The position numbers and the translations under genes were made by a program. Below, piece after piece: positions 25,061 through 33,327 of a DNA stretch of 46,154 nt. Below the pieces are notes generated by a model. That model ran no database searches. It was not told the origin of the DNA and saw only the letters and a program-made list of their open reading frames with translations. This stretch comes from Thermodesulfobacteriota bacterium (GTDB lineage Bacteria; Desulfobacterota; WTBG01; CAIYCZ01; CAIRTM01), in contig JANQGV010000240.1 in the NCBI GenBank assembly GCA_028282925.1, forward strand, positions 1 through 46,154. Direction: 5' to 3'. Position 1 is the first letter of the stretch, and every line of letters starts with the position of its first letter.

Positions 25061-25728
25061 AAACAAATCTGACAGAATCTACGAAAACACCTGAAACAAC
25101 CCCGGTTAACAAAGAGCCGGAGAAAATATACCGCCGGGATTTTGCCAAAACAGCCGTTGCCGCCGGCGTGCTTTCATCTTTATCGCTTTTTACAGCCCCT
25201 GAGGCCGCCCTGGCCTGGATGGACGGCAAGTTCCATGAGCGTGATGACCTGGGAGATGCCTTCAAGGCCCTGGTTAAAACCTACAGCGATGTGGACCCCT
25301 ATCCGCACAAGTTCAGCGACGCCCTGGTAAAAATGCACCTGCGCGACCTTGATTTTGCCATTAAAAAAGGCCTCGACAAAGAGTTTGCCGACCATTTTGT
25401 GCTGACCCTGGGCGTGTTGATCAACCGCTATATTAAAAAGGGTGTTGAGCAATTCGGAAAAGATATATTCCTGTGGGGCATTTTCGAGCGGACCACCTGT
25501 TCCTATCAGTTGTACGACACTATCGATATCAAGAAGGACGTCCGGTCGGTTCCGTGTCCGTATAAACCCATGCTGGATAACATCAACGGCAAGATGGTCA
25601 ACTATGACATCAAGTGGAACGATGTCTGCAATAAGTGGTGCATTCCGGTCTGGAAAGGTTTCGCCGACGTTGCCGGTGTCGGTATTGATGTAAAGACCGG
25701 CATGACCTGTACGGTCCGGGTGGTATAA
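25057..25728 (+). CDS. Tat-exported Cys-containing protein, copy 2
   Basis: The 223-residue paralogue of the preceding gene has a longer N-terminal lead and a Tat motif (YRRDFAKTAV, R26-R27). The conserved blocks are HERDDLGDAFK, PYPHKFSDAL, CPYKPML, KWNDVCNKWCIPVWKG and GMTCTV. Identity between the two mature parts looks about 35-40% by eye. Tandem, overlapping genes of two diverged copies suggest a heterodimer or two subunits of an exported complex. Function unknown. Confidence 0.6.
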   Translation: MKTNLTESTKTPETTPVNKEPEKIYRRDFAKTAVAAGVLSSLSLFTAPEAALAWMDGKFHERDDLGDAFKALVKTYSDVDPYPHKFSDALVKMHLRDLDFAIKKGLDKEFADHFVLTLGVLINRYIKKGVEQFGKDIFLWGIFERTTCSYQLYDTIDIKKDVRSVPCPYKPMLDNINGKMVNYDIKWNDVCNKWCIPVWKGFADVAGVGIDVKTGMTCTVRVV

Positions 25729-25834
25729 GTAATCAGAGCAAGAGTATCCTCCCGGCGCTCCTCTCCTTTTAAAAAGAGGATGTGACCGGTGGGGATCGGA
25801 TTTTAGAATGTTTCATAAGTGAAAGGAACGTATC

Positions 25835-26005
25835 ATGATTAGAGTTGATAGAGAACTCTGTGTAGGCTGCGGCGGATGTGTCGACCTGTGCCCCAGAACA
25901 GCGATCGGATTTGTGAAGGACCGTGCCCATGTTGATTGCAAGCTGTGTCTTGAGTGCAAGACCTGTGTAAAAGTGTGTCCCATGAAGGCTCCCCAGCTCA
26001 TATAA
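25835..26005 (+). CDS. Short 2x[4Fe-4S] ferredoxin
   Basis: The 56-residue ferredoxin reads ELCVGCGGCVDLCPRTAIGF and CKLCLECKTCVKVCPMKAP: two complete CxxCxxCxxxCP motifs. It resembles the N-terminal part of the ferredoxin at 20534, including the opening M-x-R-V. GAAAGGAA lies upstream of the ATG. It follows the Tat pair after ~105 bases, likely in the same transcript, and is a cytoplasmic electron carrier. Confidence 0.85.
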   Translation: MIRVDRELCVGCGGCVDLCPRTAIGFVKDRAHVDCKLCLECKTCVKVCPMKAPQLI

Positions 26006-26482
26006 CCACAACCGACAGGGTGTTCTATGGTATCGGCCAGTCAATGTCCGGCATATCTTGATGCGGTGCATTTCAGACAGCGGCTTTCTTCCGGCCTGAA
26101 GCGGCATGGGAAGACCGCCGTGAGGTTGTTCCATATCGTTTTGTATACGTGCAGCTTCCTGCATATGGTAACCAGCCCGAGTATGGCTGAGGTGCGTCAG
26201 CAGGTTGCCTGCAACCAGGGCAAGCGGATTCAGGTCCGCATTGTCCAGCATCAAGTGCGGGGGACGGGAGTTTCCTCCCTGCCCCTGGCAACCCGACATA
26301 CCCCCCGTATTTACACGGCGGCAGCCTCCGGCAATGCGTTGCAGTGCCTTCAGCCGTCGGCTTCCTTTATTACCCACCTGGCAACAACAGTGCTCCTCCT
26401 ATAATGTAACCGGCGTTACCTGAACCTTTGTGTCGGTATTCATTCGTCGATGTACATTATATCCTAAAAAGGAGGAAGAAAG
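26006..26482. other. 477-bp gap, possible decayed coding sequence
   Basis: A plus-strand open frame at 26027-26404 (125 residues) has no ribosome site or recognised domain. Another plus frame gives RREVVPYRFVYVQLPAYG, protein-like but interrupted by stops at both ends. Coding is not supported; this could be a degraded gene. Confidence 0.3.
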
Positions 26483-27934
26483 ATGTTGAGCATTCTACTC
26501 TATATACTTTTGGGCATCGTTGTATTTTTTATCCTGCTTTTTGTGGGCTTCAAAATCATGTGTAAAATTAAAAACAAGAGGCTTGAGCCCGATTACTATG
26601 AAATTTACAAACAGCAGGACACCGTCCCCACCGGCAAAGTGGGCCTTTTCATCACCGGGCTGATTGTGACCGAAAAAATGAGTCATACGTTTTTTTTCAA
26701 TATAACGAAGAAGATTTTCAACACCATCATCCCCTGGCCGTTCCGTCTTTTCTCGTATATGGATAAGGGCGTGGCACTGCTGGACGAGGTCAAGTATCAC
26801 GAGCACCACGAATTTACGCCCACCAAGCTCGTCGACCCTTACGGCAACGATCGCTACATCGATGGCGAGCCCTATATTGAAAAATACAAACGGGGTGAAG
26901 TGCAGTGGGTTGAGCCGTCAAAACGTATCTGGCTCGATCACGGCTACTTTCTCTACACCGAATGCAAGGCGGGCATACCCTCGCTTACCGGTAAAACCAT
27001 GAACCGGGCCAATCTCTGGTACTATGATAAAGGTATCAAACAGAAAAAAATGCCCCACGAAGAGGGCACGATGGACATCGTCAACGGCGCTATTGCCAAA
27101 GTCAGGGAAAAATATTCCGACATTCCCTGTGAGGCCGAAAACAGTATGTTTTATCATGAAATGCGCATGAAGCTGCACAAGCTGCTGGATGACGGCTGCG
27201 AAACCATTGTGCTGTCGGCCCCCATGGCAATTTATTCCCATTTTGAAGAATTCAACTCCAGCTTCCGGCACTGTTTTGAGTATATCGAGGAGTGGGAGCA
27301 GAAACACAACAAAAAGATTAAAGTCATTATGGCCCCGCCGTTCGGCCATTTCCAGCCTGCGCGCCAGGCATGGCTCGACATGCTGAAAGACCGTCTGGAC
27401 TCCATCCCTGAAGGATCAGACGTTATGGTGGCGGTAACCGTGCACGGCATGCCCTGGGACCACTTTGCCTGGGAAGCTTGGCTGGAACTGGCTCCGCCCT
27501 ATCGCGACACGCTGACCGAAGAAGTAAAAGAACTGGTCGCCTCATACACGTTCAACCGTACCGACGTGCAGGTCTGCCAGGATGAGTTCGCCAACCCGAT
27601 TTGGGACCCAAAGGAAAAGTACCTGTCGACCAACATGGTGTACAAAAAAGGGATCAAAGAGGGCTACGATTATGTCATCGGCCTGCCCATAGAGTTCTTT
27701 GCCGAAAACTCGGACACCCTGTATCATCATGCCATGCAGAATTATCACGGCATTGAAGGCTATGATGTATATGAAGTGCTGGACTACCCGGACTGGTCGG
27801 TGCCCTATGTGAAAGAAATGAAACAGGGAAAAACACACGTTATCTACAACGGTGTGCCGGTGGGCAAATACCAGCCCAACGTCATCGAGGCCCTGTTCCA
27901 GTCAATAGATGAGATACTCAAGAAAAAGAAATAA
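26483..27934 (+). CDS. Membrane-anchored ferrochelatase-like protein
   Basis: The 483-residue protein has one N-terminal membrane helix (residues 4-24). The C-terminal ~270 residues resemble ferrochelatase: TIVLSAPMAIYSHFEEFNSS in place of the LPLYPQYS strand, VAVTVHGMPWDHF with H321 in the position of the catalytic His, PPYRDTLTEEVKELV, and GYDYVIGLPIEFFAENSDTLY where the ferrochelatase acidic residue region lies (E408, D411). Ferrochelatases are ~310-360 residues, so the first ~190 residues are extra. Metal insertion is not proven. AAAGGAGG precedes the ATG. Confidence 0.5.
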   Translation: MLSILLYILLGIVVFFILLFVGFKIMCKIKNKRLEPDYYEIYKQQDTVPTGKVGLFITGLIVTEKMSHTFFFNITKKIFNTIIPWPFRLFSYMDKGVALLDEVKYHEHHEFTPTKLVDPYGNDRYIDGEPYIEKYKRGEVQWVEPSKRIWLDHGYFLYTECKAGIPSLTGKTMNRANLWYYDKGIKQKKMPHEEGTMDIVNGAIAKVREKYSDIPCEAENSMFYHEMRMKLHKLLDDGCETIVLSAPMAIYSHFEEFNSSFRHCFEYIEEWEQKHNKKIKVIMAPPFGHFQPARQAWLDMLKDRLDSIPEGSDVMVAVTVHGMPWDHFAWEAWLELAPPYRDTLTEEVKELVASYTFNRTDVQVCQDEFANPIWDPKEKYLSTNMVYKKGIKEGYDYVIGLPIEFFAENSDTLYHHAMQNYHGIEGYDVYEVLDYPDWSVPYVKEMKQGKTHVIYNGVPVGKYQPNVIEALFQSIDEILKKKK

Positions 27935-27946
27935 TGCATAACCTTA

Positions 27947-27981
27947 GCCGGCACGTATCCCCCACGGGGGTACGGGCCGGC
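27947..27981 (+). terminator. GC-rich hairpin after the ferrochelatase-like gene
   Basis: GCCGGCACGTATCCCCC (27947-27963) pairs with GGGGGTACGGGCCGGC (27966-27981), with small mismatches and a 2-base loop. No T-run. It probably stops or attenuates transcription before the alpha/beta hydrolase. Confidence 0.5.
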
Positions 27982-28008
27982 TACTGCACAATGAAGTGAA
28001 CGTCAAAA

Positions 28009-28917
28009 ATGCTCTATCTCATCGGCGGGGCACTCTTACTTATCTACAGCCTGCTCGTTCTGCTGACCCTGATGCCCAGGGCGGCGCAGCCTGTGCGGGA
28101 TCTTGCAGGCCCGCAGGCCCGCTTTATCAAAATCAACGGCCACACCATCCATTACATACAACAGGGGCAGGGTCAACCTGTTGTGCTGGTGCACGGTTTC
28201 GGCGGGTGGACCTATACCTGGCGAAAACTGATCCCCCTGCTTGCTGAGAACAACACGGTGTATGCCCTTGATCTGCTGGGATTCGGCCTGTCGGACAAGC
28301 CGGCCGGGGGGCCCTACGATTTTGCCTCCCAGGCCCGCCTGGTGGTCGATTTTATGGAAGCCATGCAGCTCCGGTCCGCTACGCTCGCAGGTCACTCCAT
28401 GGGCAGTGTTGTGGCGGCCCAGACCGCCGCCCGGTATCCTGAAAAAATTGATAACCTGGTAATAATTACCGGAATTTTTCACGGCGGGGGCCGACCGGAT
28501 GTTTTGAAAGTACTGCCGTATCCATTCGATCGGCTTTTAGCCCGGGCTTTTTACACCCGTACGCTGCAGAAAAAGACCCTTGCTATCGGCTACCATGACA
28601 AAACGCTGGTGACCCCGGAGGTGGTTGATGCCTATCTGCGGCCCGGACGTACCCCGCAAGCGCTGGCTTCCTTTGCCGCCCTGGTTACCGGCGACGCCCT
28701 TGACATTCCGCCCGGTATCTCCTCCCAGATTAGAGTGCCCACCTGTATTATCTGGGGTGCCGATGATAAGGCAACTCCCCTGGCAAGCGGCCACGCGTTG
28801 CACCGGGAGATTGCAGGGTCGCGTTTCGTCACCATCCCGGATTGCGGTCATTTTGTGCCGGAGGAACAGCCTGAAAAGCTCGCCGCGGCTGTTTTGCGAT
28901 TCATCGGCAGAGATTAA
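28009..28917 (+). CDS. Alpha/beta hydrolase with N-terminal membrane anchor
   Basis: The 302-residue protein has a hydrophobic N-terminus (residues 3-22) and a full alpha/beta hydrolase core: oxyanion loop VHGFGGWTYTW, nucleophile elbow AGHSMGS with S130, acid in IIWGADDKATPL, and catalytic His in PDCGHFVPEEQP. It is related to the haloalkane dehalogenase/epoxide hydrolase/esterase (MhpC-like) group. Substrate unknown. It is the last gene of the plus-strand run after the ferrochelatase-like gene and may be co-transcribed. Confidence 0.8.
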   Translation: MLYLIGGALLLIYSLLVLLTLMPRAAQPVRDLAGPQARFIKINGHTIHYIQQGQGQPVVLVHGFGGWTYTWRKLIPLLAENNTVYALDLLGFGLSDKPAGGPYDFASQARLVVDFMEAMQLRSATLAGHSMGSVVAAQTAARYPEKIDNLVIITGIFHGGGRPDVLKVLPYPFDRLLARAFYTRTLQKKTLAIGYHDKTLVTPEVVDAYLRPGRTPQALASFAALVTGDALDIPPGISSQIRVPTCIIWGADDKATPLASGHALHREIAGSRFVTIPDCGHFVPEEQPEKLAAAVLRFIGRD

Positions 28918-29097
28918 CCCGGCACCAAAGCATACCGGTCCCCCTTCCATGCGTTGCACACGCCATGCGTTTAAGCCTGTGTGTGGCGAACACCGTCATT
29001 TTATATCGAGAACGAGATAAAAAATGCTTGAAAGGTTCAAGGGAAAAGTATATTTTTTAGTGAAAAAGTGCAAATTTTGAAAAACTTTTATAAAGCT

Positions 29098-31338
29098 ATG
29101 AAAAAAAACATTGCTTTCATCTTAGGGGTTATTGTCTGCTGTCTGTGCAGCCATGCCTACGCGCAAGGCAGTCTATATGAAAGCACCCCCCGGTTCGGGC
29201 CGGGAACAACATATTATACCTTTCAGGTAGAAACTCTTTCTGTTCAGGCCAATGCCGAAGCCTACACCCTGCATCTGCGGGATCAGGGGTACCCAGCCTA
29301 TATTGCCGTTCTGAAAACCAGCAAAGGTAAATCACTGTATAAAGTCCGGGTCGGGAAGTTCCTGGATGAAGCCGAAGCGCGGCGGGCTGCGGAAGATTTT
29401 AAAACACGCGCACAGAAACCGGCCTTTCTGGTAATATCCCGTGAAGAGGGCCGGACGGCTGTAAAATCACCGTCATCCGTGTCCGACAGTGTGCCGACCG
29501 GTACTACAGCGGCAGTCAGTGAAAAAGGGTCTGAAACGGTTCCGACTGAGGCTCCGGGCTCCGTAACCGCCGAAAAAATCACTACCTCGGTGCCGCCTGC
29601 CCCGAGCGATCAACCGGCCCGGACTTCGCGGAACGATTTCATTCGGACCGAAACGGTGACTCCCGGCAGCTTTTATTATACGATTCAGACCTGTACCGAG
29701 AAGGTCAAGTCGCTTGCCGACAGCCGCCTGGAGGATTTGCTGAAAAAGGGCTATCCAGCCTATATCGTCGACTACAAAACCAGGAAAGGCAAAACGATTT
29801 ATAAGGTCCGAATGGGCCGCTTCCTGCAGGAGACCGATGCCAGGCGAGCGGCACAGAGGTACCATGCGAAGGAAAAAGAACCTTTTCTGGTGGTGAAATC
29901 AAAGCTGCCTGCCATGCCTCATCCTGAAAGCAGCTTGCGGGAGGCTTTGCCGGAGGCGCACAAGGAACAACCTGTACCACTCCCCGTTGCAACGCTTCCT
30001 GCCGGGGATAGCGGGGCGACCGGTATGCGTCTTGAGGACGTTGCTCCCGGCAAACCGTATTATACGATCCAGACCAGTACGCGACAGGAGAAAGAAAAAG
30101 CCGATCGGCAGCGCAATGCTTTGCGCGAAAAGGGCTATCCGGCCTATGTATTCGATTACAGGACCACCAAGGGTACAACGATTTACAAAGTCCGGATAGG
30201 CCGTTTTCGGCGGGAGGCCGATGCACGGCGAGCGGCACAGAGGTACCATGCGAAGGAAAAAGAGCCCTACCTCGTGGTGAAATCAACGTTGCAGATAATG
30301 ACGGGCGAACCCCAGGCCCCGGCACTCGAAACGGAAGAACCCCCGCAGGCGGTTGAGGTGCCGCAAAAATTGAAGGAACCGGGGGCTGTGCTGCCGGAAA
30401 AAACGGTAGAGGAGCCCGCAAAAACAAAACCGGCGGCCGGGCGTACGGTTTCGGCCTCCCCCGGATTGATGCGTTTTGAGGACATCAACTCGGGCACGCT
30501 GTATTACACTATTCAGGTACATGTTGAAGCGGATAAAGGTAAAGCGGACAAACTGCTCGGGGGCCTGCGCAGTAAGGGCTACCCGGCCTACAGCATTGAT
30601 TACCGTACCTCAAAGGGAAAGGTTCTTTATAAAGTCCGCATAGGTCGTTTTCGGCTCCAGTCTGATGCGATCCGGGCCGCCGAGCAGTATTATGCGCGGG
30701 AAAAAAAACCGTTTCTGGTTGTGCAGTCGGCCATTGTCCTGAATCCTGTGGAAGGCGTATTGGCGGCCGGTACATTTGCGCAGCCGCAGCAGAGTTCCGG
30801 AACGGTTATGGATACTTCCCCTGAGGAAGGGCAGGCATGGCCGCAGAAACTGTCCAAAATATATGCCTACCGGTGGCCCGGCGATGAGCTCAACCTGACC
30901 AACACCTATGAAAAAATACCGCGGCATTTACGGTCTAAAATTGAATATATAGCGGTTTTTCCGGTGCGGTATACGGGCCGGACCGGGGACGCCGGTGCTT
31001 TTCTGTTCGAGATCGAGGGCAAACAGCGCTCAGTACGCCTGGCAGGCGTGAAATTGCCGGATGCCCGGGCGGAGGAGCTTGCCCGTGAATACCTTGGCCG
31101 GACGGTTCTTAAGACACCCCTGCGGATAAAATACGATCCGCGGTCGGCCCCGGCCGAAAGCGACCTGGCAGGCAGGATCTACCTGCAAAACGGAACCTAT
31201 ATAAACCTGGAAATGGTGCGCAAGGGTATCGGGGTGTTTTGCATGGATACGGTTGTGCCCGGCCAGGGAATTGAATTTAAAAAAGCTGCCGCCCTGGCGC
31301 AGGAGGAGAAAAAGGGGATCTGGAAAAAACGTAAATAA
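29098..31338 (+). CDS. Exported protein with four SPOR domains and a nuclease-like C-terminus
   Basis: The 746-residue protein has a signal peptide (MKKNIAFILGVIVCCLCSHAYAQG) and four SPOR repeats, each with the pattern YYT-QV/T...KGYPAY...DYRT-KG-T-YKVRIGRF...ARRAAQRY. SPOR domains bind denuded septal peptidoglycan. The C-terminal ~160 residues resemble the staphylococcal nuclease/thermonuclease fold: RSVRLAGVKLPD, DLAGRIYLQNGTYINLEMVRKG and KKGIW. The Arg in VRLAG and the Arg in AGRIY are kept, but the nuclease Asp40 position is Lys, so catalysis may be lost. ATG 29098 is preferred to a GTG 30 bases earlier, because it places the signal peptide at the start. Four SPORs plus a nuclease-like domain is uncommon. 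Confidence 0.75.
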   Translation: MKKNIAFILGVIVCCLCSHAYAQGSLYESTPRFGPGTTYYTFQVETLSVQANAEAYTLHLRDQGYPAYIAVLKTSKGKSLYKVRVGKFLDEAEARRAAEDFKTRAQKPAFLVISREEGRTAVKSPSSVSDSVPTGTTAAVSEKGSETVPTEAPGSVTAEKITTSVPPAPSDQPARTSRNDFIRTETVTPGSFYYTIQTCTEKVKSLADSRLEDLLKKGYPAYIVDYKTRKGKTIYKVRMGRFLQETDARRAAQRYHAKEKEPFLVVKSKLPAMPHPESSLREALPEAHKEQPVPLPVATLPAGDSGATGMRLEDVAPGKPYYTIQTSTRQEKEKADRQRNALREKGYPAYVFDYRTTKGTTIYKVRIGRFRREADARRAAQRYHAKEKEPYLVVKSTLQIMTGEPQAPALETEEPPQAVEVPQKLKEPGAVLPEKTVEEPAKTKPAAGRTVSASPGLMRFEDINSGTLYYTIQVHVEADKGKADKLLGGLRSKGYPAYSIDYRTSKGKVLYKVRIGRFRLQSDAIRAAEQYYAREKKPFLVVQSAIVLNPVEGVLAAGTFAQPQQSSGTVMDTSPEEGQAWPQKLSKIYAYRWPGDELNLTNTYEKIPRHLRSKIEYIAVFPVRYTGRTGDAGAFLFEIEGKQRSVRLAGVKLPDARAEELAREYLGRTVLKTPLRIKYDPRSAPAESDLAGRIYLQNGTYINLEMVRKGIGVFCMDTVVPGQGIEFKKAAALAQEEKKGIWKKRK
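29843..29879 (+). repeat. 37-bp direct repeat inside SPOR 2
   Basis: An identical 37-base copy lies at 30227-30263 in SPOR 3. The repeats encode RRAAQRYHAKEKE. High nucleotide identity points to a recent duplication or gene conversion between repeat units. Confidence 0.85.
30227..30263 (+). repeat. 37-bp direct repeat inside SPOR 3
   Basis: This is the second copy of the identical 37-base string at 29843-29879; the distance of 384 bases equals 128 codons, so recombination between the two would remove a SPOR unit and keep frame. Confidence 0.85.
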
Positions 31339-31433
31339 TCACTCTAATTTTTCGTCGTACAGCATGCTACACTCTTATAGAATAGAAAATATTCTCCACC
31401 GACCGGACCAGGGGCTCTGGATTTCCTTTTCCA

Positions 31434-31462
31434 TTGACACCTGTAATACCATATCGTAGAGT
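31434..31462 (+). promoter_or_regulatory. Promoter of the HDOD signalling operon
   Basis: TTGACA (31434-31439), 17 bases, TAGAGT (31457-31462): 10 of 12 consensus positions. It lies 37 bases before the HDOD ATG. Confidence 0.5.
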
Positions 31463-31498
31463 ACAGAGGGCTCAGTGCCGGGGCGGTCCTCATGAAAT

Positions 31499-32413
31499 AT
31501 GTTCTTAGTAAAGAAGGGACTCAACGACTTGACACAAGCGGCTTCACATATTCCGCGAGAAATCGAGAACGCCGTTGAAAACATGCCCGCAATTTCGCCG
31601 GTTTTGGGCAAAATTAATAAAATTGCCCAGGAAATGGAGACCTCCCCACGGGATCTGGTAAAAATTATTATGCTTGATCCCATATTGACCGGAAAGGTTC
31701 TTAAACTGGTAAATTCATCCTTTTACGGCCTTACCCAAAAGGTCCAGACCCTGGCCCAGGCCGTGGTGTACCTGGGGGTCAATACCGTTAAAAATCTTGC
31801 AATATCCACAGCCCTGCTCAGTACGGTTTTTGTACGTGAAAAACAGTCCCCCCTTGATCCTGATGAGTTCTGGCGGCACTGTCTGGCTACCGCGCTGGGC
31901 AGCAAGCTTCTGGCCAAACTTATGAAAGTCGATAAAGACGACCTGGAGTCGTATTTTATAGCCGGGTTGCTGCACGATGTGGGTAAGGTTCTGCTGATCA
32001 GGACGGACCCGGCCCGGTACGCCAAGGCGCTTTCAGAAAGCCGGAAGCTGGGAGTTACCCTTGCCTTTGCCGAAGCGGCCCATTTCGGGATCTCGCATAC
32101 CCAGGCCGGCGGGCTGCTGGCCCGGCGCTGGAAGCTGGACCCGTTTCTGATTTCCGTTATTGAAGATCACCACTCACTGGTACTCGATACCGATCGCCGG
32201 GTGCAGAACATGGTAGTCGTGGTCAACAACCTCTGCAAGGCAACCCGGGCCGGAGAGAGCGGTAACTGCGTCGTTGAAGAAATGGCCGACGACATTGTTA
32301 TGATTTCGGGTCTGAATGACGACATGTTGAACACCGCTGCCGACAGCATACCGGAAGAGGTGGAAAAAGCAGCCGATTTTTTAACCCTTATACGGGAGCA
32401 GGGCGACGAGTGA
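31499..32413 (+). CDS. HDOD-domain protein
   Basis: The 304-residue protein matches the HDOD family (a relative of HD-GYP): helical MPAISPVLGKINKIAQEM and DLVKIIMLDPILTGKVLKLVNSSFYG, then SYFIAGLLHDVGKVLL with the HD pair, and later FGISHTQAGGLLARRWKLD. HDOD proteins are regulatory and usually lack phosphodiesterase activity; they act in bacterial signalling and motility control. It is the first gene of a four-gene operon with end overlaps. The start has a weak ribosome site. Confidence 0.85.
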   Translation: MFLVKKGLNDLTQAASHIPREIENAVENMPAISPVLGKINKIAQEMETSPRDLVKIIMLDPILTGKVLKLVNSSFYGLTQKVQTLAQAVVYLGVNTVKNLAISTALLSTVFVREKQSPLDPDEFWRHCLATALGSKLLAKLMKVDKDDLESYFIAGLLHDVGKVLLIRTDPARYAKALSESRKLGVTLAFAEAAHFGISHTQAGGLLARRWKLDPFLISVIEDHHSLVLDTDRRVQNMVVVVNNLCKATRAGESGNCVVEEMADDIVMISGLNDDMLNTAADSIPEEVEKAADFLTLIREQGDE

Positions 32414-33327
32414 AACTGACATTCTGGGGCGTCCGGGGCTCGATACCCATACCCGGAGCGGAAACTGCACGATACGGCGGAAATACCCCCTGCCTTGAAA
32501 TTGAGGGCAGCGGGGGAGAGTGTATTCTCTTTGAGGCCGGGTCCGGCCTGCGGGTTCTGGGACAGGACCTGATGAAACGCGGCACTTCGCTGCCGGCGGT
32601 CAACCTTTTTATTTCGCATACGCACTGGGACCACATCCAGGGGTTTCCCTTTTTTACGCCCTGCTATATCCCCGGTACTAAAATCACCATCAGGGGGCCG
32701 GTGCATTACATGGAGAAGAAAACCCTGCAGGACATTTTTGCAAACCAGATGGAGCATGAGTTTTTCCCCGTATCCAACCAGCAGCTGGCCGCCGATATTG
32801 CCTATGAGGACCTCAGTGAAACAGAGCTGGAAATAGGCGGGGTGAAGATACGGTCGCAGTATATGAACCACTCGATCCGCAGTCTCGGCTACCGCCTGGA
32901 AGAGGCCGGGCGAACCCTCGTCTATACCGGCGACCACGAACCGTATTATAATATGTTTGCCGATGCGGACGGAGACGCGCACGAGGATGACCTCCTGTTT
33001 GAAGGGGTAGACGACACCGTGGACCAGGCCGTTAAGCGTTTTATCGGTTTTGTGGATCAGGCGGATGTGTTTGTGGTCGACTGCCAGTATACCCCGGACG
33101 AGTATCCCTCGCTGAAAAAGGCCTGGGGGCACTCATCCTGGGACTATTGTCTCGATTGGATGCAGCAGGCCGGGGCCGGGCGGATGATATTAACCCATCA
33201 CGATCCCCTGCGAACAGACGAAGCCCTGGACGCCATTTTTCAAGACGTGCAGCGGGCTGCCCGGGAGAAGGGGATTGATCCCGATGCTATTATGATTGCC
33301 CGGGAAGGCATGGAGGTGACCATATGA
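32410..33327 (+). CDS. Metallo-beta-lactamase-fold hydrolase
   Basis: The 305-residue protein starts at GTG, overlapping the HDOD stop by 4 bases (GTGA). It has MKLTFWGVRGSIPIPG and the metal-binding motif SHTHWDHIQGF (H70-H75), with later VYTGDHEP and LTHHDPLRTD segments. This sub-family is related to RNase Z, PhnP and class III-type cyclic-nucleotide phosphodiesterases. Its neighbour encodes a cyclic-nucleotide-binding domain, making a nucleotide second messenger a possible substrate, but that is inference. Confidence 0.85.
   Translation: MKLTFWGVRGSIPIPGAETARYGGNTPCLEIEGSGGECILFEAGSGLRVLGQDLMKRGTSLPAVNLFISHTHWDHIQGFPFFTPCYIPGTKITIRGPVHYMEKKTLQDIFANQMEHEFFPVSNQQLAADIAYEDLSETELEIGGVKIRSQYMNHSIRSLGYRLEEAGRTLVYTGDHEPYYNMFADADGDAHEDDLLFEGVDDTVDQAVKRFIGFVDQADVFVVDCQYTPDEYPSLKKAWGHSSWDYCLDWMQQAGAGRMILTHHDPLRTDEALDAIFQDVQRAAREKGIDPDAIMIAREGMEVTI

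Noticed and set aside
25769-26377. Minus-strand frame of 202 codons
   Set aside because: Its N-terminal-to-middle part opposes the short ferredoxin gene and shows the usual antisense-of-ferredoxin pattern.
26027-26404. 125-codon plus-strand frame after the short ferredoxin
   Set aside because: No ribosome site or domain; kept only as a possible decayed sequence.
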